DNA from: Opimibacter sp041746735
GTDB taxonomy: Bacteria; Bacteroidota; Bacteroidia; Chitinophagales; Saprospiraceae
DNA: 64,000 nt
Direction: 5' to 3'
Assembly: GCA_041746735.1 (NCBI GenBank)
Contig: JBGTGP010000032.1
Span: 186,001 to 250,000, forward strand
In this document: positions 36,423 to 45,106 of the stretch, one piece after another
Layout: each line of letters begins with the position of its first letter
Numbering within the stretch: position 1 is the stretch's first letter
Made by a program: the position numbers and the translations under genes
The notes under the pieces: model-generated
What the model saw: the letters and a program-made list of their open reading frames with translations, nothing else
Database searches by the model: none
What the model was told of the DNA's origin: nothing

Positions 36423-37611
36423 ACATATTAATCAGCAGATACAAAAAGAGCTTAATGCTATCCAGGCAGCAGGTTTATTCAAGCGCGAGCGTACCATTAC
36501 CTCACCGCAAGGTGCTGAAATTGAAACACTGGAAGGTGGAGAAGTTCTCAATTTTTGCGCAAACAATTATCTGGGCTTATCCTCTCATCCACGAGTGATC
36601 GAGTCGGCGATTGAGACCATACATTCTCATGGTTTTGGAATGTCCAGTGTCCGTTTTATTTGTGGCACGCAGGATATTCATAAGGAGCTGGAAGCCAAGA
36701 TTGCAGCATGGGTGGGGGCTGAAGATGCAATCCTGTATGCCGCGGCATTTGATGCAAATGGCGGTTTGTTTGAACCCCTGCTCAATGAAGAGGACGCTAT
36801 AATTTCCGATGCGCTCAACCACGCCTCCATCATCGATGGCATACGGCTCTGCAAAGCAAAACGATTTCGGTATCAAAATAATGATATGGCCGATCTCGAA
36901 GCCAAACTGAAGGAAGCGCAGGGCTCCAGACGGATCATGATCGCCACGGATGGTGTTTTTTCCATGGACGGCATCATTGCGCAGGTTGATAAAGTGGTAG
37001 ATCTGGCCGCCCAATATGGGGCGATGGTCATGGTCGATGATTGTCATGCCACGGGATTTGTAGGCAAGACAGGGCGGGGTAGTGCCGAACATTGTGGTGT
37101 GTTCGGAAAAGTGGACATCACAACTGGCACCTTTGGCAAAGCACTTGGAGGGGCTTCAGGAGGTTTTACAGCAGGCTCAAAGGAAGTAATAAGTCTCTTG
37201 CGCCAACGCTCCAGACCCTATCTGTTTTCCAATACATTGGCTCCATCCATCGTCGGTGCGTCTATGGCCGTGCTCAATATGCTGGGGGAGACCACCTCAC
37301 TTCGTGATAAACTGGAAACCAGCACGGCCTATTTTCGAAAGGGTATGACGGATGTCGGATTTGATATCATTCCAGGCACTCATCCTATTGTCCCGGTCAT
37401 GCTGTATGATGCACCGTTGTCACAACTGTTTGCGGATGACCTCCTGAAGGAAGGTATTTATGTGATTGGCTTTTACTATCCAGTCGTTCCACAAGATAAA
37501 GCTCGTATTCGGGTACAGATCTCTGCCGGTCACGAACGTGAGCATTTGGACAAGGCGCTTGAAGCTTTTACCAAGGTGGGACAAAAGCATGGCGTGATTC
37601 AGCATGTATAA
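36415..37611 (+). CDS. kbl: Glycine C-acetyltransferase (2-amino-3-ketobutyrate CoA ligase)
   Basis: PLP enzyme of 398 aa that splits 2-amino-3-oxobutanoate with CoA into glycine and acetyl-CoA, completing threonine degradation begun by the upstream dehydrogenase. The PLP lysine is in TGTFGKALGGASGG. VDDCHATGFVGKTGRGS holds the cofactor-binding Asp and His. NFCANNYLGLSSHP near the N-terminus is a family mark. It overlaps tdh by 8 bp, so intermediate hand-over between the two enzymes is plausible. Confidence 0.95.
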   Translation: MSEHINQQIQKELNAIQAAGLFKRERTITSPQGAEIETLEGGEVLNFCANNYLGLSSHPRVIESAIETIHSHGFGMSSVRFICGTQDIHKELEAKIAAWVGAEDAILYAAAFDANGGLFEPLLNEEDAIISDALNHASIIDGIRLCKAKRFRYQNNDMADLEAKLKEAQGSRRIMIATDGVFSMDGIIAQVDKVVDLAAQYGAMVMVDDCHATGFVGKTGRGSAEHCGVFGKVDITTGTFGKALGGASGGFTAGSKEVISLLRQRSRPYLFSNTLAPSIVGASMAVLNMLGETTSLRDKLETSTAYFRKGMTDVGFDIIPGTHPIVPVMLYDAPLSQLFADDLLKEGIYVIGFYYPVVPQDKARIRVQISAGHEREHLDKALEAFTKVGQKHGVIQHV

Positions 37612-37655
37612 TCGATCTGAGGGATGCGCCCGTTACCGGGGCATTGCTTTGATGC

Positions 37656-38924
37656 TTACCTGGCTACAAACTGGTCGGTATCCCCAAACCGTTCTTCGTG
37701 TAATATAGTCTTACCTGTTCGCAATCGATGCAGTACATCCTCCGTTGCATGCCGGACAGTAAAGAGTTCGAGACCCTCTGTAAAGTTGACTTCAAAAGCC
37801 CCATCGAGTTCGTCCCGAAAGGCTTGCAGTTTTTCAGACTCGTTGCGGACACACATCATAAAACTCATCGCGGTATTCCGCATCGAATTGACTTTGATAC
37901 GGAGCCGGGCGATATGGGAAAAGATCTCATGCAGATGATCTTCCGCTACAAAAGAAAAATCGCGGGTTGAAATATAGATCAGGACTTGATCTGATTCGAC
38001 CACCATCACTGGTGGCAGGGAAAGGCTCGGTGTATCGCTGATCCGTGTACCCGGTTGGTCCGGCTGATTAAAGGGTCTGACAAAGAGTGGGATATTTTTG
38101 TTTTGAAGCGGTTTTATGGTTTTAGGATGAATGACCTTTGCACCATAATAGGTCATCTCAATGGCCTCCTTGTATGAAATTTCATCCAGCAATACGACCT
38201 GTTCAAATCGGGCCGGATCACCCGTCATGATGCCGGGAACATCTTTCCAGATGGTGACGGAGGATGCATCCAGCGTAAAGGCCAGTACAGCTGCGGTATA
38301 ATCAGATCCTTCACGGCCCAGAGAAGTACTTTCATTGTTCGGTGTCGAACCTATAAACCCCTGGGTAAGGACGATTCCTTTCGCGTCCAAAGCTGGCCGC
38401 AACAGGCTGTCTACGGCCAGTTGGGTAGGCTCCCATTGTATACGCGCCTCCCTGAATGCAGAATCGGTTTTTAACAGACTTCTGGCATCCATCCATTGAT
38501 GTGAAAGTCCCTGAAGTTCCAGATAAGCACTGACGATCTTTGTGGAAGCCAATTCCCCAAACACGATGATCTGATCATAATGATAGTTGTAGTTGGGTTG
38601 TGGGTCTTCTTCCAGTATCCACTCAAGCTCAACCCACAGATCATGTAAGTCAGCCAGGATGTCACCAGCCTGATCACCCATAAGCGATTCCGCTATTTCT
38701 TCATGATATCGCTTGAGAGAATCCATCCGCTCATACAGCATGTCAGGCTGGTGATAATGGGCCTGAATGATAGCTTCCAGATGATTGGTCGTCTTCCCCA
38801 TAGCCGAGATGACGACGACCAGCGGGCGTGTTGCCGTTTTCAGCAAGAGCGTAGCCACATTGTGGATGGAAGAATTGTCGCGAATCGACGCGCCGCCTAA
38901 TTTATAGACTTCAGGAGTATGCAT
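37656..38924 (-). CDS. Aspartate kinase, monofunctional
   Basis: First enzyme of the aspartate family pathway (lysine, threonine, methionine). The product is 422 aa. The ATP-binding N-terminus reads VYKLGGASI where KFGGTSV is common. GREGSDYTAAVLA and WKDVPGIMTGDPA are present, and two ACT-type regulatory halves end the protein (DQVLIYISTRDFSF region and the tail). The ATG at 38924 is chosen because a longer frame starts at a TTG right after a -7 element (38943-38950). It converges with kbl, 44 bp apart. Which end product inhibits it cannot be told. Confidence 0.9.
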   Translation of the reverse strand: MHTPEVYKLGGASIRDNSSIHNVATLLLKTATRPLVVVISAMGKTTNHLEAIIQAHYHQPDMLYERMDSLKRYHEEIAESLMGDQAGDILADLHDLWVELEWILEEDPQPNYNYHYDQIIVFGELASTKIVSAYLELQGLSHQWMDARSLLKTDSAFREARIQWEPTQLAVDSLLRPALDAKGIVLTQGFIGSTPNNESTSLGREGSDYTAAVLAFTLDASSVTIWKDVPGIMTGDPARFEQVVLLDEISYKEAIEMTYYGAKVIHPKTIKPLQNKNIPLFVRPFNQPDQPGTRISDTPSLSLPPVMVVESDQVLIYISTRDFSFVAEDHLHEIFSHIARLRIKVNSMRNTAMSFMMCVRNESEKLQAFRDELDGAFEVNFTEGLELFTVRHATEDVLHRLRTGKTILHEERFGDTDQFVAR

Positions 38925-38942
38925 GGAGACTTGAACTTGGTG

Positions 38943-38950
38943 CAAAAATA
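38943..38950 (-). promoter_or_regulatory. Bacteroidota -7 promoter element upstream of aspartate kinase
   Basis: TATTTTTG on the minus strand, exact TAnnTTTG match, 18 bp before the ATG at 38924, giving a leader of only about 10 nt. Confidence 0.6.
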
Positions 38951-39046
38951 CATGAACCCTGGTCTATGTAATCTATAGTCCTGTGGAGTGAATATGATTT
39001 GGATAGGTATTGTATCAGCAATTCAACTCCGTATCTTCACCCGGCT

Positions 39047-39625
39047 ATGCATTCGTTACGCTCCGTTTGTGTCTACTGTGGCTCCTCTACCGGCCGAAAT
39101 GGGATATATGCTTCAGATGCGATCCGATTGGCTGATCTCTTTGTGGAGCATCATATCCGTCTGGTCAATGGTGGAGGCAGCATTGGACTGATGGGGGTGA
39201 TGGCCGACAGGATGCTTCGGCAGGGAGGGCAGGCCATCGGTGTCATTCCGCTCTCATTGAAGGAAAAGGAAGTAGCCCATACCGGGATGACCGAACTGAT
39301 CGTAGTGCCGGATATGCATAGTCGTAAACTGAAGATGGTCAATCTATCAGATGCTTTTGTGGCATTGCCGGGCGGTTTTGGTACACTGGATGAAGTATTT
39401 GAAACCCTGACCTGGGCCCAGTTGAGATTGCATCATAAACCGATAATCCTCTATAACCCTGAAGGTTATTTTGATCCGTTGGTGGCTCAGGCCGATCATA
39501 TGGTTCGGGAAGGCTTCCTCAACGAACAGAGCCGTTCGCTGCTCATGGTGACCTCTCAGCTGGACCAGATACTTCCTATGCTTGCCACTTTCAGGCCGAT
39601 GATGGCAGGCGATAAGTGGATCTGA
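39047..39625 (+). CDS. LOG family protein (TIGR00730)
   Basis: Rossmann-fold protein of 192 aa with the LOG signature PGGFGTLDEVFETLTW and the upstream VNGGGSIGLMG. Characterised members release nucleobases from cytokinin or purine 5'-monophosphates by phosphoribohydrolase activity. The longer frame begins with a TTG (38999). A -7-like TATCTTCA sits between it and the ATG at 39047, which gives the usual N-terminus (MHSLRSVCVYCGSS). Confidence 0.87.
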   Translation: MHSLRSVCVYCGSSTGRNGIYASDAIRLADLFVEHHIRLVNGGGSIGLMGVMADRMLRQGGQAIGVIPLSLKEKEVAHTGMTELIVVPDMHSRKLKMVNLSDAFVALPGGFGTLDEVFETLTWAQLRLHHKPIILYNPEGYFDPLVAQADHMVREGFLNEQSRSLLMVTSQLDQILPMLATFRPMMAGDKWI

Positions 39626-39672
39626 ATTTCAATCCAGTTGTGGTACGCGTAAAAAGAATGCTCTACTTTGGA

Positions 39673-40569
39673 TTAGTGTCTTCCGGGGGTGTCCTTTCCT
39701 TTGGAGATCGCGATAAGTTTGACGATATGCCGTACGGCTTTTCGTTTGATTAACCGTTCTGTTTCGCGATTAAACTGGATCAGGCTGTACTGAAATTTTA
39801 CAGCGATATAGTCTTTCTTGATTTCCAGTACCCGGAGGAAGAAAGAGCCCGGCTCGATCAGATGGTGGTATTCAGCCAGGGATTGGATGAGCTGGACTTC
39901 GAGTTCATCAATAGAGGAAATGCTGCCGGCCGGTATCTCAAAGTCGATACTTGTTTTCTTAATCTGTTTCTTCGTATAATTGATAATCTCACTGGAGAAA
40001 ACCTTGCCATTGGGAATGAAGATGATATCATCATCCTCATTGAGGAGCGCAATCTTCGCGATGTTGATATCGATGATCCGGCCCCGGTGATCTCCGATCT
40101 TGACATAATCATCGATCGAAACTTCGCTGCTGAAACTGATGATCATACCACTGATAATATCGGCTATAAAATCCTTGGAGAGGATCGCGAATGCGGCGGC
40201 CATGATAGAAAGCGAGGTAAACATTCGGCCGGGGCTAAAGCCCAGCAAGGTCAATAAACTGATGATGGCGTATACCACAATAATCAGATAAAACAGATTG
40301 CTCAGCCCCAGGGTGACATTGTCCTTTTTATGATAGGGTAGATGTTTGCTGCCCCGGTAGATCATGGCCAGCAGTCGGGCTATCAGGCTGGCGCCAAAAA
40401 GGAAAATCAGGAACTTCAGAATCGCCAGGGCTACGCCGCCCATCAACGGATAGTTGTCCAGCCAGGTATGGCCGACCGAATAGAGGAAGGCGACCATCGA
40501 CAGCAGTATAAACTCAATGAGCAGTTTGGCGAAGTATTTACCGGGAATGGGTATGCGGCGTTGACCCAT
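39673..40569 (-). CDS. MscS-type mechanosensitive ion channel
   Basis: Membrane protein of 298 aa with three to four N-terminal hydrophobic segments, then the MscS beta domain: FAILSKDFIADIISGMIISF, VKIGDHRGRIIDINIAKIALLNEDDDIIFIPNGKVFS. The C-terminal part is an alpha-beta cytoplasmic domain. A frame stays open back through the tRNA-Ser gene to 40827, which is not credible. The ATG at 40569 precedes the first hydrophobic segment, and TACTTTTA, a -7-like element, lies about 20 bp before it. Probably an osmotic safety valve. Confidence 0.87.
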   Translation of the reverse strand: MGQRRIPIPGKYFAKLLIEFILLSMVAFLYSVGHTWLDNYPLMGGVALAILKFLIFLFGASLIARLLAMIYRGSKHLPYHKKDNVTLGLSNLFYLIIVVYAIISLLTLLGFSPGRMFTSLSIMAAAFAILSKDFIADIISGMIISFSSEVSIDDYVKIGDHRGRIIDINIAKIALLNEDDDIIFIPNGKVFSSEIINYTKKQIKKTSIDFEIPAGSISSIDELEVQLIQSLAEYHHLIEPGSFFLRVLEIKKDYIAVKFQYSLIQFNRETERLIKRKAVRHIVKLIAISKGKDTPGRH

Positions 40570-40668
40570 GATACGTTTTGGACTGTTGCGGAGGTAAAAG
40601 TACGGACTACGCGGATATGTCATCCCAGGTAGTAAGATGTTGTCCATGGCTATTACGGGACAGTGCGT

Positions 40669-40752
40669 TCTCCTACGCTCCTCATCCTGTCGGAGCTTCG
40701 GCGAGCGAATCTCTCCTACGCTCCTCATCCTGTCGGAGCTTCGGCGAGCGAA
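40669..40752. repeat. Two tandem 41-bp repeats abutting tRNA-Ser
   Basis: Two identical copies, 40669-40709 and 40712-40752, separated by 2 bp. Each contains CTCCTACGCT at one end and AGCTTCGGCGA at the other. They begin 2 bp past the tRNA 3' end on the minus strand, so they would be part of the tRNA trailer. The end segments resemble those of the 28-bp element near purB (CTCCTTCGCT and AGCTACGGCGA on its minus strand). Confidence 0.85.
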
Positions 40753-40754
40753 GG

Positions 40755-40841
40755 CGGAGAGAGAGGGATTCGAACCCTCGGTACGGTTACCCGTACAACG
40801 GTTTTCGAGACCGTCCCATTCAACCACTCTGGCATCTCTCC
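40755..40841 (-). tRNA. tRNA-Ser (anticodon CGA)
   Basis: An 87-nt cloverleaf with a 7-bp acceptor stem GGAGAGA/TCTCTCC and discriminator G. The D-loop reads AGTGGTTGAAT, the anticodon loop CTCGAAA holds anticodon CGA (reads UCG), the long variable arm is of class II, and the T-loop is GGTTCGAATCC. CCA is not encoded. The tandem repeat lies directly downstream. Confidence 0.95.
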
Positions 40842-40895
40842 ATCATCTAAAAACAAAAAAACCAAGGCCACTGCAATAAGCAAGGTCCATCATAG

Positions 40896-42185
40896 TCAAC
40901 GTTTCACAAATTCAATGATGTATTTATTTTTCTTTCCATTCTCAATCATCATATATCGGTCATGAAGCAATTGACCTTTGCCAACGGTAGCATTTATATC
41001 GGTGATTTTGTCTTTATTGATGGCTATGGCATTCGCCTGAATGGCCCGTCGTGCTTCACTTTTGGAGGCCGCAATAGAGGTAGATTCCGCCAAAAGATCA
41101 ATTAATGGTGATTCGGGATGGAGCAGTTCACGAGATACCGTAAAGGCCGGGATCTCATCTGCAACCATCCGTAGTTCGGCCGGTGTCAGGCTCAGCAGTT
41201 GCTCCCGGCTAGCCCTGGCATTGAAAAGAATCTCGGATACGTTTCGGGCACTTTCATAGGCGGTCTGCCCATGAATGCGTACTGTCAATTCCTGACCCAG
41301 AAGCACTTTGAGCGTGGTGGGATCTTCCGCATATTCGCTTTCAATCCCCGCTATTTCTTTTTGATCGCGGAGTGAAAAATATCGGAGGAGTTTGGGCAGA
41401 TCACGATCATCCACATTCACCCAAAATTGATAAAATTTGTAGGGCGAGGTCATGTCCGGATCCAGCCAAATATTCCCTTGTTCGGACTTTCCGAATTTCT
41501 TGCCATCGGCTTTGGTCAGCAGGGGAGAGGTCAGGGCATGCGCCTCACTGTCCGGTATACTGCGACGTATAAATTCAGTACCAGAGGTGATATTACCCCA
41601 TTGATCTGACCCCCCCATCTGTAATGCACAACCATATTCCCTGTAGAGACAGAGGAAGTCGTATGCCTGCAGGAGTTGGTAGCTAAACTCCGTATAGGAC
41701 ATCCCGATGTCCACTCTCCGTTTTACCGATTCTTTGGACATCATATAGTTGATCGTCAAATGTTTGCCCACATCCCGGAGAAACGTCAGCACATTCATGT
41801 CCTTATAGAAATCAAGGTTGTTGACCAGCCGTGCACCAGTAACCGGATCATCAAAATCAAGGAGCTGCTTCATCTGACCCACCTGATGTGCCAGATTACG
41901 ATCCAGTTCGTCAACGGATTTTAGCTCACGCTCAGCATCTTTCCCGGAAGGATCCCCGATGCGTCCTGTGGCACCACCCATGAGCACGATCGGACGATGT
42001 CCGCAGCGCTGAAAATGAGTCAGGAGCATAAGCTGTACATAATTGCCCAGCGTCAGCGAAGGTGCTGTAGGGTCAAATCCGATGTATCCGGTCATGACAT
42101 CTGCCTGAAGCTTGTCTTCAAGTCCGGGGGTTATGTCCTGGATCATCCCTCTCCAGGTAAGCTCTTCAACAAAGTTATTTGGCAT
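40896..42185 (-). CDS. tyrS: Tyrosyl-tRNA synthetase
   Basis: Class I synthetase of 429 aa charging tRNA-Tyr. GFDPTAPSLTLGNYVQL carries the HIGH-equivalent region, TKADGKKFGKSEQGNIWLD the KMSKS equivalent (KFGKS). ALQMGGSDQWGNITSG binds tyrosine. The C-terminal S4 domain (SKSEARRAIQANAIAINKDKITD) is complete. It is divergent from the LolE-like permease gene. Confidence 0.97.
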   Translation of the reverse strand: MPNNFVEELTWRGMIQDITPGLEDKLQADVMTGYIGFDPTAPSLTLGNYVQLMLLTHFQRCGHRPIVLMGGATGRIGDPSGKDAERELKSVDELDRNLAHQVGQMKQLLDFDDPVTGARLVNNLDFYKDMNVLTFLRDVGKHLTINYMMSKESVKRRVDIGMSYTEFSYQLLQAYDFLCLYREYGCALQMGGSDQWGNITSGTEFIRRSIPDSEAHALTSPLLTKADGKKFGKSEQGNIWLDPDMTSPYKFYQFWVNVDDRDLPKLLRYFSLRDQKEIAGIESEYAEDPTTLKVLLGQELTVRIHGQTAYESARNVSEILFNARASREQLLSLTPAELRMVADEIPAFTVSRELLHPESPLIDLLAESTSIAASKSEARRAIQANAIAINKDKITDINATVGKGQLLHDRYMMIENGKKNKYIIEFVKR

Positions 42186-42275
42186 TCGTACGGTGCTAAG
42201 AATGAATTGTCAGGGCAAAAATGGAAATTTGCCACCATATTTGACGTGGTTCCTCCCAACCGGTAAGTAGAATTA

Positions 42276-43541
42276 ATGAAATACGAGCCCTGGATAGCAC
42301 AAAAGTTGATGGCCTCCGGTGGTGGGGGCTTCACCCGCATCATTATACGGATTGCAACCGGAGCTGTAGCCTTGTCCGTCGCGGTGATGATCCTTTCGAT
42401 GGCCCTCATGACAGGCTTTAAGCGGGAAATCACACGAAAGATGTTTGGATTCTGGGGGCACATCCATATTTCAGATCCTCGCTCCATCCGGTCCTATGAA
42501 GCACTACCTTTTGAGTATGATACGACTCTTATCCACTCCATTTCGGCTATCCATCGGGTGGAATCGGCTGATGTCAGCACCGGACCCAGATATGCAAGTC
42601 TTGGTGGTGTACGACATGTGCAAGCTTATATCTATCTGCCGGGCATCATCACCCACGACCAGCAAATGGAAGGGATCGTCCTTAAAGGGATTGGTGAGGA
42701 TTATGACTGGCAGGTCATCAATGAGTACAATGTGTCAGATATTTCCTGGTCCTCCATTGCGGAGGATGATCTGATCATATCCCGGATCACGGCCGATCGT
42801 CTGCGATTGAAAGCAGCGGATAAACTGATTCTTCATTTTGTCCGTGAAGGCCGTCAACTGCAACGACGGTTTACGATCAAGGGCATATTCAAAACCGGAC
42901 TGGAAGAGAATGATGCCAAATTTGCGCTGGCGTCTATCTCCCGGGTTCGGGACATCCTCGGCTGGGACAGCACGCAGGTGAGCGGCCTGGAGATCACCAT
43001 CGATCAAATACAGGATCTGGATCTGATCACAGAGTATATCTACCAGGCAGAAGTCCCGCCACATCTCTATGTAGAAAATATCCGGGAGAAATTTCCAAGC
43101 CTCTTTGAATGGCTGGAACTCCAGGACATCAATACGATCGTCATCATCATCCTGATGCTCGCCGTGGCCATGATCAATATGGTCACAGCATTGCTCATTT
43201 TGATTCTGGAGCGGACGCAGATGATCGGTATACTCAAAAGCATGGGTGCTCGTGATGGGTCGATCCGAAGGGTTTTTTTATGGTTTGCACTTTATATTAC
43301 GCTGGGCGGAATACTCCTTGGCAATGTGTTGGGTCTGGGCCTTGCTTGGCTGCAACACCGTTTCAAATGGATTCGGCTGGATGAGTCAGACTATTATCTG
43401 GACTATGCACCGGTGATGGTGCTCCCCTGGCATTTGATTGTAATCAATACCGGGGCGTTGATCTTGATCGGCCTTTGTCTTGTGGCGCCAACGTACCTGG
43501 TAAGTCGGATCAATCCGATCAAAACCATACATTTTCAATAA
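42276..43541 (+). CDS. LolE/LolC-like ABC transporter permease
   Basis: Membrane protein of 421 aa with one N-terminal membrane segment, a periplasmic domain of about 220 residues and three C-terminal segments (MacB/FtsX fold). The cytoplasmic loop LERTQMIGILKSMGARDGSIRRVF couples to an ATPase. This layout matches the permease that releases lipoproteins for transport to the outer membrane. No lolD-type ATPase is adjacent; the lone ATPase at 3129-3800 or one elsewhere may serve it. A CATATTTG, one base from the -7 consensus, lies upstream at about 42235. Confidence 0.85.
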   Translation: MKYEPWIAQKLMASGGGGFTRIIIRIATGAVALSVAVMILSMALMTGFKREITRKMFGFWGHIHISDPRSIRSYEALPFEYDTTLIHSISAIHRVESADVSTGPRYASLGGVRHVQAYIYLPGIITHDQQMEGIVLKGIGEDYDWQVINEYNVSDISWSSIAEDDLIISRITADRLRLKAADKLILHFVREGRQLQRRFTIKGIFKTGLEENDAKFALASISRVRDILGWDSTQVSGLEITIDQIQDLDLITEYIYQAEVPPHLYVENIREKFPSLFEWLELQDINTIVIIILMLAVAMINMVTALLILILERTQMIGILKSMGARDGSIRRVFLWFALYITLGGILLGNVLGLGLAWLQHRFKWIRLDESDYYLDYAPVMVLPWHLIVINTGALILIGLCLVAPTYLVSRINPIKTIHFQ

Positions 43542-43561
43542 ACTGGAAAAACGGGTGGCCC

Positions 43562-43648
43562 ATGCAATGGATGCCCAATCTGCCCGGTATAGGACAGGTG
43601 CTTGAAAAGTATCGCCAACGCCTGGTTGACGTAGGTCACTTGCCCTGA
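43562..43648 (+). CDS. Possible 28-codon small ORF
   Basis: ATG-initiated frame of 28 codons in the 240-bp gap between the LolE-like gene and corA. It includes a LPGIG turn like a helix-hairpin-helix motif followed by an amphipathic stretch (QVLEKYRQRLVDVG). It has no visible ribosome-binding site and no recognised homologue. It could be a real small protein, a gene remnant or chance. Confidence 0.2.
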   Translation: MQWMPNLPGIGQVLEKYRQRLVDVGHLP

Positions 43649-43702
43649 GTATGTGCTTCCACAAGCCATTTTCAGGTTTACGGTGAAAAAAATCGTATCG
43701 TC

Positions 43703-43734
43703 TTTGCCTTCCCTAACCCTTTTGATTACTTTTG
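43703..43734 (+). promoter_or_regulatory. Bacteroidota -33/-7 promoter upstream of corA
   Basis: The most complete promoter in the window: -33 TTTG (43703-43706), 20-bp spacer, -7 TACTTTTG (43727-43734). Transcription would start near 43741, about 40 nt before the corA ATG at 43783. Confidence 0.7.
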
Positions 43735-43782
43735 CCCACCGAACTAAAATTATTCATCTGTAAATGGAAGGTAGCAGTAGTT

Positions 43783-44730
43783 ATGATCCGGTATTATCAT
43801 ATCGAGGACGGACGTCTGACCGAACTGGACAAGCCTGTGCTTTCCTGCTGGATCAATGTATCCCCGCCGTTTGAGCCGGATGAACTCGAGACCCTTGCGC
43901 AACACCATTCCATTCCCATAGATTTTCTGACCGATGCTCTCGACGTAGACGAGAGGTCACGGTATGAACGAGAGGATGATGTCAGACTCATCCTGGTCAA
44001 TACCCCAATGCTCAATGAGATCGATCAGGAAAATGAAGCACTGTATATCACAGCTCCCCTGGGTATCATCCTGACCCAGGATCACATCCTGACCATCTGC
44101 CAATATGAGAATCCGATCATCCAACGGTTCGTGGACGGCCGGATAAAGGGGTTTGACCCGTCTCATGAACAGATGTTTGTGTTGCAGATCTTTGAGCAGA
44201 ATGTACTGCGCTTTCTGGATAGTTTGAAGAAGCTCAATCTGAAGCGGAACGTGATTGAAAACGAATTGTATGATTCCAGCCGGAATTCGGAATTGAAACA
44301 ATTGCTGCGGATTGAAAAAAGCCTTGTCTATTTTGTGAATGCTCTAGGTTCAAATGAACTCCTGAAGATCAAAATCAAACGGACCGATTTCCTGAGACTG
44401 GGAGAGAATGAAGAGGAGTCCGATTTTTTCGAAGACATCATCATCGACAATGGCCAGGCCTTGAGTATGGCCAACATCTATACCAATATCCTCAACGGTA
44501 CCATGGAGGCCTATGCTTCTATCGTATCCAACAATCTCAACACCTTTATCCAGCGGCTGACTATTATCACGATCGTGCTGATGGTCCCCACCCTTGTGGC
44601 TAGCTTTTTTGGGATGAATGTGGACCTTCCATTTGCCACCTCCAGCGGCGCTTTTTACATTATCCTGATTATCTCGGCGACCATCAGTCTCTTCCTGCTC
44701 TGGTTTTTTCGCAGACGGAACATCTTCTGA
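43783..44730 (+). CDS. corA: CorA family magnesium/divalent cation transporter
   Basis: Transporter of 315 aa with a long N-terminal cytoplasmic domain and two C-terminal membrane segments. The selectivity motif GMN is present in ASFFGMNVDLP at the end of the first segment. The tail is basic (FRRRNIF). The frame runs back to 43732, inside the promoter. The ATG at 43783 lies downstream of the expected transcription start. CorA-2 type members of this size mostly carry magnesium. Confidence 0.92.
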   Translation: MIRYYHIEDGRLTELDKPVLSCWINVSPPFEPDELETLAQHHSIPIDFLTDALDVDERSRYEREDDVRLILVNTPMLNEIDQENEALYITAPLGIILTQDHILTICQYENPIIQRFVDGRIKGFDPSHEQMFVLQIFEQNVLRFLDSLKKLNLKRNVIENELYDSSRNSELKQLLRIEKSLVYFVNALGSNELLKIKIKRTDFLRLGENEEESDFFEDIIIDNGQALSMANIYTNILNGTMEAYASIVSNNLNTFIQRLTIITIVLMVPTLVASFFGMNVDLPFATSSGAFYIILIISATISLFLLWFFRRRNIF

Positions 44731-44752
44731 GATGTATGCCGGATAAGGGTCA

Positions 44753-44947
44753 TGTGTAAAAAGGCCTTTTTCATATATAAAAATTGGGAAAATCACCAGG
44801 TTTTTAACATATTTTATGCCTTTTTATATCGTTACCCTGGCCTTACAATGGATTTTCAAAAAGTTTTACACACAGGGTGATTTTTTTTGCGTGTGTACAA
44901 AACAGTCTTTCAACATATTATACATTTTCTCCACATGATGTGGATAA
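44753..44947. promoter_or_regulatory. Cluster of DnaA-box-like 9-mers
   Basis: One exact consensus box TTATCCACA (minus strand, 44939-44947), two TTTTACACA (minus 44753-44761, plus 44864-44872), one TTGTACACA (minus 44892-44900) and one TTCTCCACA (plus 44927-44935), all in an AT-rich stretch of about 200 bp. The function may be DnaA control of nrdBA, as known for E. coli nrdAB, or an origin. Neither is shown. Confidence 0.45.
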
Positions 44948-44952
44948 AATGT
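44922..44952. promoter_or_regulatory. 31-bp palindrome with one mismatched pair
   Basis: The arms pair over 15 positions around G44937, with only C44929/T44945 mismatched. The central 15 bp are TCCACAT-G-ATGTGGA. Each half includes a DnaA-box-like sequence, so the two boxes face each other. There is no T-run, so it is not a terminator. Confidence 0.6.
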
Positions 44953-45106
44953 TTTCATATTAAATAAAAACTTCATTTATTTAGAGCCATCAAACCGGGG
45001 GTGCATCCGTATCCAAGCAAAATGACGCTTTCTCCCTTGGTTTGGATACCTGTCTAATCATATAGGCATTTTCTCCACCTGAGAACGCCGTGAACATCCG
45101 GCCTTA

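Noticed and set aside
40570..40827. 86-residue N-terminal extension of the MscS-type channel
   Set aside because: The extension reads through the tandem repeats and into the tRNA-Ser gene on the same strand. The channel is complete from the ATG at 40569.
44758..44771. AAAAAGGCCTTTTT palindrome after corA as a terminator
   Set aside because: The perfect palindrome leaves no loop and has only a short T-run, so it would make a poor intrinsic terminator.
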